Of a stretch of DNA of 64,000 nt, positions 8,901-15,748 are shown in pieces. The DNA is from Andalucia godoyi (Eukaryota; Discoba; Jakobea; Jakobida; Andaluciidae). A model generated the notes under the pieces. The model was given only the letters and a program-made list of their open reading frames with translations. It did not search any database and was not told the DNA's origin. Position 1 is the first letter of the stretch, and each line of letters begins with the position of its first letter. The stretch is taken from contig VRVR01000015.1 in NCBI GenBank assembly GCA_009859145.1, positions 62,001 to 126,000 on the forward strand, read 5' to 3'. The translations under genes were made by a program, and so were the position numbers.

Positions 8901-11900
8901 CGCCTACGTCCGTGACAGGAGCTTCGTTGCAGCTCTTGTTTTCTGCCTCACCTGGTGTTCCGGGGGCAACGTCCTCCATCAAAGATTCTGCTCGGGATTT
9001 GGTTGTCAGTTCGCTATACAACAAAGTGGTATTGGCGGCTGGTGCTCCAGGAATCATGGTGGAAGTCTCTCCGGAAGCGTTCACTGCCAGTGGCGGATCT
9101 GCTTCCCCTCGCATGTCCACTTCCAAATCGTCTTTCTACCTGGATTTTGGTACGCGAACGGTAGGAACCTCGGCTGGCACAGAGAGTCTTGTGCTACGCG
9201 GCGGCAATGATGTCCAAATTACAGGTACCAATCGTATTGTTTTTGGCTCAACTGTGACTGCGCAGTCGCTAACAGTGTGTGGTTCCTGCGGAGTGTCGTC
9301 TGACCAGTACTATATTTCCGGGCTGCAGCTGAAGATGGACTTTGTCGGCTCTTCGTTAGAATCACAGACTGGAGATATGATCATTTCTTCTCCTGCAGTT
9401 GCGGGTGTGGTCTCTCTTCGTTCAACGTCTGGTGTTCGACTGAAATCAGCGTCGGGCACCACCGGCTTAAATATGCGAGACGAGAATTCGAATGTTGAAA
9501 TTGACTTTGCTGCGCGTTTGGTTCGATCTATGACGGGAGAACTCACCATTTTAGGAGAAGCTTCCACGAGAATTGTGTCTGGCGACGCAGGTTTATTTCT
9601 TCTGCCTTTGGGATCGGGGCCATCAAAGCCTCTGAAGATCATTGCTGGTGCAGCGGACAGTGCGTTGTACTACCAGAGACCCGTTGCAACTTGTGCGGGC
9701 ACCTATACGACGTTTTTTGCTGGACAAAATGCCATTGGTGGATGTGCTTCTGGAGGTGGCGCTGTTGTGGTTTCTGCCGGCTCTGCGTTCCAAGGAGCAG
9801 GTGGCGATGTGTCGCTCATTGCTGGAGATAACACTGCTGCCCCCGGGAAAGCCGGAGATGTTTACCTCATTTCTGGCCAGAATATTGGTGGCAGCATTGG
9901 TGATACACTCGTTCAGACTCGCCAGATGAATGTGTATTTCCGAGGAGCACAGTGGAAAGTACTGAGCGTTGGTACGAGCACCGTCGATGGTGACTTTGTG
10001 TATGTTGGAAACACGAATTCATCGTACGCCTTCGATACCGATGCTTACACTGATCTGATTGTGACTCGGTCTCGAATTCAGAGCCTGGTTGCAGCGGAGA
10101 CGATTACTATCTCAAACGAGATTCCGGTATCTCGGAACATTCTTACCTCGATCCAGATCGGTCATCCCACCGACATGACCAAGTATACGCAGCTGATTTA
10201 CGCGCGCGCGCTGCGGTATCGGTTTGTGGATCCAGCGTCGTACACAGGATTCTATATGGACCCGATCAGCATTCTGCTCAATCGATCGCACTCGATTGAT
10301 GTGTGGACGACGAATCTGACAGCGCGATCGGAGGGATTCCTTGATTTTCAGACGGGGACGCAGGGTGTGCGCATGGGGCCGATTGACACGCTTCGGACGC
10401 TTGCGGTGGAGATTGGATCGGTGAAAGCACCGGTGGAGATCTATCGTCCGCAGTCGAACGGTGTTGCTGGCACATACACGAAGCTCATTGGCCAAGATGC
10501 GTGCACGTCGTGCGGCGCTGGTGGCGCGGTGTCTGTGTATGGCGGAATGTCAAACAGTGCCTCGTCTGCAGATGTTGGTGGATCTGTCAACCTGTATGCG
10601 GGAACCGGTGGTGCTGGCAGTTCTGGCGGACCCATTTCGATTGTGGCCGGATCTGCGTCTACTTCGGGTTTTGGAGGATCCATACTTCTCCAGGCAGGGA
10701 CAAGCGATATCACCACGTCGTATGGTGGGACGAATGTGCGCACGCGGTGGTTTGATGTTCGGAGAGTATCGGGTGCGTACTCTATGATTCGGACGGACAC
10801 ACATACCGATGACAGCTCGGGAGACTTTGTGCACATCGGGAATACGGATGCAACGTATGCATATGACGCCGTCGAGTATACGGACAACATAGTTTTGCGC
10901 TCCCGTGTGCAGCAGCTGATTGCGGGTGAGAACATTACAATCTCGAACGAAATTCCGGTGTCGCAGAACATCGTGACGTCCATCCAGATTGGACATCCCA
11001 CCGACATGACCAAGTATACGCAGCTGATTTACGCGCGCGCGCTGCGGTATCGGTTTGTGGATCCAGCGTCGTACACAGGATTCTATATGGACCCGATCAG
11101 CATTCTGCTCAATCGATCGCACTCGATTGATGTGTGGACGACGAATCTGACAGCGCGATCGGAGGGATTCCTTGATTTTCAGACGGGGACGCAGGGTGTG
11201 CGCATGGGGCCGATTGACACGCTTCGGACGCTTGCGGTGGAGATTGGATCGGTGAAAGCACCGGTGGAGATCTATCGTCCGCAGTCGAACGGTGTTGCTG
11301 GCACATACACGAAGCTCATTGGCCAAGATGCGTGCACGTCGTGCGGCGCTGGCGGCGGGATATCCATTTACGGCGGTAATGCACACAGCACGCTTGCCTC
11401 TGATACCGGCGGTTCCGTAGAGTTGCGTGCTGGTCAAGGTGCTGCTTCCAGTTCTGGTGGTTCCATTTCCCTTGTAGCTGGTTCGGCATTGGGTGCCGGT
11501 ACTGGTGGATCGTTGTCGATCGCCGCTGGTGCTGGAGCTGGCACATCTACGTATGGTGGTGTGAATGTTCGAACGCGGTGGTTTGATGTGCGACAGATTT
11601 CCGCAACGTATTCTTTGTTGCGCATCGACACGCATCCCGATGACACCAGTGCAGATCATGTAGACATTGGAAATGTAGACAGCTCGATTCCCTACACAGA
11701 CACTCGGTATACCAACAAAGTGCAGGTTCGGGCCACGGAATTTGCCGTCGAAGTTGGCTCTCAAATGAATGTTGTTCCTGCGCAGTCTTCGTCATCGCAA
11801 TTTCTTGTCGGCTCGAATTCGGTAGTGTTTAGTGCGATTCAGTTACGAGCCAGTACAACCACCATCTATGATGGCTCCAATGTTGCGGCCCTTACAATTG

Positions 11901-12565
11901 CAGCATCCTCTGCGACCCTTTCGCGTTCGACCACGCTCTCTTTGGAAACCACTGCTGGCACGGGTACGATAATCAATGTCGGTACAAGCACAGCTTTCAC
12001 AGAAAACGTCTACATTCGAGGAACCACCGTGAAGATTTTCACGTCTGCATCAAGTCCAACAGTGACGGTCCAAAACGGTGGCAACTTGTTGATTAGCGTC
12101 GGTGCCTCGAACTTTGTCAAGATCGTCAGTGGCGATGTCGATGTTCAGGCTGGAAAATTCCGAGAATACGGAAACAGCATTCTGCCTAAGGGTTCAATTA
12201 TCTTGTTCCGTGGATCCGCCTGTCCGCCTGGCTATACATTTGTGTCCGATACGGCGGATCGAGTACTCGTTGGTGCAGTAACTTCGACCACTGCCTCCCC
12301 TTCCTCTCTTGGGCCTCTTGTTGGAGTTTCTTCCTATCAGTTTCAAGTCAAGACGTCTTCTGCGACCGTTAATCTTCCAGACCATGGGCATGCTGTGTCA
12401 ACAGTTTCTCAACCTATTTCTGGCTATGGTACTACGTCCGTCTACAGTGGACCGGCCGGGTCTGGCGTGTCGAACGTCCCCATTACTGCATTCCAATCGG
12501 ATTCTAAGAACATCAACCAAATTCTGCCCGGTGTCTACATTCTTGTTTGTGAAAAGGATATCTAG
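5936..12565 (+). CDS. Giant type II membrane protein with tail-collar-like C-terminus
   Basis: A 2209-residue single frame. Residues 1-110 are hydrophilic, Pro-rich and end in an RRRNK cluster; 113-135 are one hydrophobic span, so the N-terminus should be cytosolic and about 2070 residues external. The ectodomain is Ser/Val/Gly/Thr-rich with alternating small and beta-branched residues, as in beta-solenoids and trimeric fibres. Gly-rich GGxVxIxAG-type repeats occur at about 428-490 and again between 1250 and 1850. Modules of 277 residues repeat from about residue 1245 to 1935; within them residues 1410-1529 and 1687-1806 are identical. The last 126 residues (2084-2209) have the tail-collar pattern: PKGSIILFRG, PPGYTFVSD, DRVLVGA, LPDHGHAVS and GVYILVCEK. 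A surface adhesin or extracellular fibre is likely. No exact orthologue is recognised. Confidence 0.85.
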   Translation: MESPGRNSESRPWKVLPSPESTRSMQGAYTMPHPPVLAASNPQALSKMGEPPKNPLFKSKFSAAEQLSMLRRPPPPPSTMRDPNGFPEGTNVFSESRNISRLLNEDRRRNKLMFWIMGIHVVLFWAVVGLLVYNTLMLQSLARESNWDVSKMTAKQVTTSNLQVSSSGPQSVSVESTNNAASLSVMSSVGAASLVLDGADSPISLLSRNGELVMEAGNQPAMKIAGSGSSFNGSVSTSSLKANTIDLSAGAASILSFTTSPSLSPDGRIVTMASDVQTNSMSFAPSTGLSIAKGASELLLIKDNVLLNSIRGGFVQVNDVLFVNQTVQLSGLVVSSRGISVRNGSLDVSTASGDVSISAGHGIIVAQSDVLLQTGRGLYVSDVFSPSSQNLTLHSSTGSLTLNVSSVFIGPAEEATVALAGSLRIVAGSGAAGTSAIGHGSGGSGVKGGDVSIQAGAGGAGGSSGGFSGAGGNAGSGGNVLLVHGTGGSAAAVDILQTSVAGADGEVIVSASCLVSGAHCGPTAASRMRISSPSPVLSLGDKDASFGFRANSSSASSSLHLFSDAYGGDVVKVGSSAWRDPFDTRATVNIEQGVLRIRQENVGYVAAVVSPLSTTVSLISQVNSTAVSFNNHFFVVSDSASLHLFSSSDTAKRLELRASAPAILARGLPFSFVDNTVGMQQVIITSERVHAANGSTIQVGSGVVSFSDGLVLRSRESAIQFKDSASVISINATSYLSVDSPEPTRFLAGIALCTASPAADPTCANSILLNGTSASISSASLALDFSTSTVTTDKLYGRNSLFLSSTTGVFVDSTRPLSGVTLPAAGGLLSDLQIFFFNSTVLSRNSSIYLKPADALVVTGSQLVKVGSLMLSGQTSVLSGPGMVLDYSANALGSTSGQGLVVFSHSSLKILASSSSLILSASASSRLLLQDGARIVDGSTMVLNFSAASLQSLGILYMNPLSEVVVQGTSGSTTVTLGDRSVSENIRMTPTSVTGASLQLLFSASPGVPGATSSIKDSARDLVVSSLYNKVVLAAGAPGIMVEVSPEAFTASGGSASPRMSTSKSSFYLDFGTRTVGTSAGTESLVLRGGNDVQITGTNRIVFGSTVTAQSLTVCGSCGVSSDQYYISGLQLKMDFVGSSLESQTGDMIISSPAVAGVVSLRSTSGVRLKSASGTTGLNMRDENSNVEIDFAARLVRSMTGELTILGEASTRIVSGDAGLFLLPLGSGPSKPLKIIAGAADSALYYQRPVATCAGTYTTFFAGQNAIGGCASGGGAVVVSAGSAFQGAGGDVSLIAGDNTAAPGKAGDVYLISGQNIGGSIGDTLVQTRQMNVYFRGAQWKVLSVGTSTVDGDFVYVGNTNSSYAFDTDAYTDLIVTRSRIQSLVAAETITISNEIPVSRNILTSIQIGHPTDMTKYTQLIYARALRYRFVDPASYTGFYMDPISILLNRSHSIDVWTTNLTARSEGFLDFQTGTQGVRMGPIDTLRTLAVEIGSVKAPVEIYRPQSNGVAGTYTKLIGQDACTSCGAGGAVSVYGGMSNSASSADVGGSVNLYAGTGGAGSSGGPISIVAGSASTSGFGGSILLQAGTSDITTSYGGTNVRTRWFDVRRVSGAYSMIRTDTHTDDSSGDFVHIGNTDATYAYDAVEYTDNIVLRSRVQQLIAGENITISNEIPVSQNIVTSIQIGHPTDMTKYTQLIYARALRYRFVDPASYTGFYMDPISILLNRSHSIDVWTTNLTARSEGFLDFQTGTQGVRMGPIDTLRTLAVEIGSVKAPVEIYRPQSNGVAGTYTKLIGQDACTSCGAGGGISIYGGNAHSTLASDTGGSVELRAGQGAASSSGGSISLVAGSALGAGTGGSLSIAAGAGAGTSTYGGVNVRTRWFDVRQISATYSLLRIDTHPDDTSADHVDIGNVDSSIPYTDTRYTNKVQVRATEFAVEVGSQMNVVPAQSSSSQFLVGSNSVVFSAIQLRASTTTIYDGSNVAALTIAASSATLSRSTTLSLETTAGTGTIINVGTSTAFTENVYIRGTTVKIFTSASSPTVTVQNGGNLLISVGASNFVKIVSGDVDVQAGKFREYGNSILPKGSIILFRGSACPPGYTFVSDTADRVLVGAVTSTTASPSSLGPLVGVSSYQFQVKTSSATVNLPDHGHAVSTVSQPISGYGTTSVYSGPAGSGVSNVPITAFQSDSKNINQILPGVYILVCEKDI
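10163..10521 (+). repeat. Identical intragenic repeat, copy 1
   Basis: A 359-base block that matches 10994-11352 base for base (offset 831, which is 277 codons). It begins in the sequence encoding HPTDMTKYTQ and ends in that encoding CTSCGAGG. Synonymous positions are also identical. Flanks on both sides remain recognisably similar but diverged. Confidence 0.95.
10994..11352 (+). repeat. Identical intragenic repeat, copy 2
   Basis: Second copy of the 359-base block of the giant gene. The boundary mismatches are T versus A just before the block and T versus C just after it. A third, strongly diverged module relative lies upstream at about 9665-10160, sharing for example the GTYT and ITISNEIPVS motifs. 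Confidence 0.95.
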
Positions 12566-12978
12566 TTCCCCCGGGGTGGATGGCGAGTGGCGAGAAACCG
12601 CACCCGAGTTTTTTTCCTGCTGTACTTTTTAACAAAACTGCACACGCTAATGCACAACAAAGTCCGAAAGAGCATGAAAACACCTCAATTCTTCCGCTCC
12701 CGCCTTTCTTTTGGCGCCAGATCAAAAGAAAAAACCCATTCTGACATGACACAAGCACTGACACTTTAGGCCAAAAAGACTCGATTTTTCGTCCTTGTCT
12801 TTCATGGCTCTTTCTTTAAACTTATTATTATTGTTATTAATTTATTAATTTCTTTTTTTAAAATTTTTGTCGTAATTTTATGGTATTATATTATTTTTCT
12901 CTAGTTGTATTGTTTATATTTATTTTTTAAGTTGTTGCTTCCAAGGCCCGTTCGTGACTGCAAAGAGAAAAAAGAGAG
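12566..12978. other. Intergenic region, AT-rich MCM5 upstream sequence
   Basis: No gene seen. About 12800-12940 is very AT-rich. An E2F-like element is listed separately. Confidence 0.7.
12710..12717 (+). promoter_or_regulatory. E2F-like site upstream of MCM5
   Basis: TTTGGCGC matches the E2F/DP consensus TTTSSCGC and is followed by CA. A partial second match, CTCCCGCC, lies 12 bases upstream. They sit about 260 bases before the MCM5 start codon. MCM genes are E2F targets in animals and plants, so a G1/S control role is plausible, but an 8-base match can occur by chance. Confidence 0.35.
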
Positions 12979-15435
12979 ATGTCTGGCTGGGACGAAGGCG
13001 GAGTCTTTGTGGCGAATGCAGGACTTGTGGACGATGCATCCGAAGGCGGGCTGAACTCGGATTCGGGTCTCCGAAATGCAGCATTGTCGACATTCCAAGC
13101 ACGGCTTCGAGACTTCCTGCGACAGTTTGAGTCTGGAAATGAATATTCATACCGTGAGATGCTTACGACCCGGATTAGGACTGGAGTGTTCTCAATTCCC
13201 GTTTCGCTGGATGATTTGCGTGCATATGACCCGGCATTGGCGGATGCAATTGTGATGCAGCCCAACACGTATCTCCCGCTTCTGGATGCTGCGCTTCTGG
13301 ATGCTGCGCGACTGATCTTGCATCCCGATGAACTGATTCCGTTGTTCAATGCTCATCCAGCGGGACTGCCGGCTTCTTCGAACAATGCCACTGCCCCAAC
13401 GACGTCGTTGCTGCAAGCGGAGCTGATTTACAGAGCCCGGCCGTTGCACATTCGCGATCTTTCGTCCTCACTGGTTGGGCGACTTGTTGTAGTTCGTGGA
13501 ATTGTGATTGCATCGTCCAAGACACGCGCAAAGGCTTCATCGCTTGTACTATCGTGTCGATCGTGCCGTGCCGTCAAGACGGTGTCGGTACGTCCTGGAT
13601 TCTCTGCAGCTTCTATTCCCCGAAAGTGCGATGGACCATCGTCATCAGATGCAACGGCACAGTGTCCGCTGGATCCGTTCGTGGTTGTTGCAGATAAATC
13701 CACGTTTGTCGATCAACAGACCCTGAAACTGCAAGAGCCTCCCGAGGCCGTACCGACTGGTGAAATGCCTCGACATGTCTTGTGTGCGGTGGACCGTGGA
13801 TTGGTTGCCCGCGCACCTCCGGGTTCTCGTGTTCGTATTGTTGGTGTATATTCGATTATGAACAACAATATGGGACCGACAGCTGGCGGAGTTGCCCTGC
13901 GAACACCTTACATCCGAATCGTCGGAGTGATGATGGACTCGCTTGCAGGGACGTCTTCTTCTCTTGCAAACTCGCTGTTCTCTTCTTCCAGTGCCAACCC
14001 AAGCGGTAGCAATGCGAATGGTGGCGATGCAGAGCGCACAGACGGAATGATGTGGCTCATGTCGGAAGAAGAGCAATACAAGAGGCTTGCTGCGGATCCC
14101 CAGTGCATAGACAAGCTTGTCGCCGCAATGGATCCTGCCATTTATGGCCATGAGAGAATCAAGCTGGCGGTAGCCTGCCTGCTCTTCGGAGGAGCCCGAA
14201 AGGCGCCGATGCCCACTGGAACACGGGTCAGAGGAGACATCAATGTGTTGCTTTTGGGAGATCCTTCAACTGCAAAATCGCAGTTTCTGAAGTTTGCAGA
14301 ACGTGTTGCTCCAGTCGGAGTCTATACTTCTGGAAAGGGTTCTTCAGCAGCTGGTCTTACTGCGTCTGTTGTTCGCGATCCGACCTCGGGAGAGTTCTAT
14401 TTGGAAGGTGGATCCATGGTTTTGGCGGACGGCGGAGTCGTTTGCATTGACGAGTTCGACAAGATGAGAGCATCGGATCGAGTTGCGATTCACGAAGCCA
14501 TGGAGCAGCAGACAATCTCCATTGCAAAGGCCGGTATTACCACCGTGTTGAATGCTCGTGCTGCCGTGTTGGCTGCTGCCAATCCTTTGGCTGGTCGTTA
14601 CGATGATATGAAGACTGCGTCCGAGCAGGTGGATTTTCAGTCTACTATCCTTTCGCGTTTTGATCTTATCTTCATTGTGCGCGATGTTCGCGATGAAGCT
14701 CGCGATCGGTCTCTTGCGCAGCACGTCTTGGGAGTCCACATGGCCGCAACTGCCGCATCTGGCTCATCGTTGAATACGTCGCTGCTTGGTGGCGGAGGAG
14801 ACGTTGTCGCTGCTGGCGCGGGCGCTGGGAAGGACGGATCCAACAGTACATCTGGACGCTCTGTTGCTCCGGTGCGCGATGAACTCAGTGTGGATTTCTT
14901 GCGAAGATACATTGCCTATTGCCGAGCACATTGCTCGCCACGTCTTTCTGCGGAAGCAGCCAGAACTTTGGAGCATTTCTTTGTACAAATTCGAGCCCAA
15001 ATGAGAGAGAGATCCCGTCAAGCAGGGACGTCTGTTCGTCAAATTCCCATCACAGTGCGCCAGCTGGAATCTTTGGTGCGCGTGTCCGAGTCGCTTGCGA
15101 AGATGACTCTGTCCACAACTGCAACCGTGGACCATATCAACCGTGCTATCGAACTGTTCAAAGCATCGACCATGGAGGCTGCGAACTCGGGAATGCTGGC
15201 TGCCGCTGACGAGTACCTCGCACCAGAAACCCGTGCTGCGATCTCGCGGGCGGAAGCTATGGTGCAGCGCTTGGTCGGCATCGGACAGATTGCGGCATCT
15301 GGAAAGGTTGTGGAAAGCGTGGTGTCTCAAGCTGGTGTTGGAGACTTCGCTGTCCATCGTGCTCTTTTTGCGATGGAAAAACGCGGCGAAATCGAGTTTC
15401 TCAGACAAAAGAAACAGTTCAAGAGGATGCGGTGA
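12979..15435 (+). CDS. MCM5: DNA replication licensing factor MCM5
   Basis: An 818-residue subunit of the hexameric MCM2-7 replicative helicase (nucleus). The start MSGWDEGGVF resembles other MCM5 proteins, followed by the N-terminal domain and a Cys-containing zinc-binding region (CRSCRAVKT ... RKCD ... QCPLDPF). The AAA+ core has Walker A GDPSTAKS at residues 427-434, Walker B VCIDEFDKM near 489 and the arginine-finger motif SRFDL near 558. A winged-helix-like end follows. It is longer than human MCM5 (about 734) because of low-complexity inserts: Ser/Asn-rich near residue 335 and Gly/Ala-rich near 600-630, both at surface-loop positions. Stop codons of MCM5 and Tudor-SN face each other. 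No intron. Confidence 0.97.
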   Translation: MSGWDEGGVFVANAGLVDDASEGGLNSDSGLRNAALSTFQARLRDFLRQFESGNEYSYREMLTTRIRTGVFSIPVSLDDLRAYDPALADAIVMQPNTYLPLLDAALLDAARLILHPDELIPLFNAHPAGLPASSNNATAPTTSLLQAELIYRARPLHIRDLSSSLVGRLVVVRGIVIASSKTRAKASSLVLSCRSCRAVKTVSVRPGFSAASIPRKCDGPSSSDATAQCPLDPFVVVADKSTFVDQQTLKLQEPPEAVPTGEMPRHVLCAVDRGLVARAPPGSRVRIVGVYSIMNNNMGPTAGGVALRTPYIRIVGVMMDSLAGTSSSLANSLFSSSSANPSGSNANGGDAERTDGMMWLMSEEEQYKRLAADPQCIDKLVAAMDPAIYGHERIKLAVACLLFGGARKAPMPTGTRVRGDINVLLLGDPSTAKSQFLKFAERVAPVGVYTSGKGSSAAGLTASVVRDPTSGEFYLEGGSMVLADGGVVCIDEFDKMRASDRVAIHEAMEQQTISIAKAGITTVLNARAAVLAAANPLAGRYDDMKTASEQVDFQSTILSRFDLIFIVRDVRDEARDRSLAQHVLGVHMAATAASGSSLNTSLLGGGGDVVAAGAGAGKDGSNSTSGRSVAPVRDELSVDFLRRYIAYCRAHCSPRLSAEAARTLEHFFVQIRAQMRERSRQAGTSVRQIPITVRQLESLVRVSESLAKMTLSTTATVDHINRAIELFKASTMEAANSGMLAAADEYLAPETRAAISRAEAMVQRLVGIGQIAASGKVVESVVSQAGVGDFAVHRALFAMEKRGEIEFLRQKKQFKRMR

Positions 15436-15748
15436 TCTGTTCTCTCTTTCCTTCTTTTCCTGCTCTCTTTTTTCGGTTGTCGTGTTGTTTTACTCTCTTG
15501 AAGAGAATGTTTGTGTTTGCAATAGGTTTTTGTATGCTGTGCTTTGTAAAGAAACTGGCGGATCTCACCGTACGCCGGAAGGCTCTCCTTCCTGTCACCG
15601 TGTCCACAAAGTGCTGACTTGAAACCCTCCGTCAAATGCCATCCGCTGCACCAATGTTTTCTTTCTTTATTTCCTACTGCCCGATCCAGTTGTTGCTGTC
15701 GATACGCAAATGCAAACCACGAGACAAACAAAAATCACGCAAAATACA
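15436..15748. other. Convergent intergenic region MCM5/SND1
   Basis: Tail-to-tail spacer of 313 bases, T-rich on the plus strand. It presumably holds both 3' ends; nothing else is seen. Confidence 0.7.

Noticed and set aside
10112-11764. 404-residue antisense frame opposite the giant gene's repeats
   Set aside because: It is duplicated because the underlying DNA is duplicated, and it is Arg/His/Ser-rich shadow sequence with no domain.
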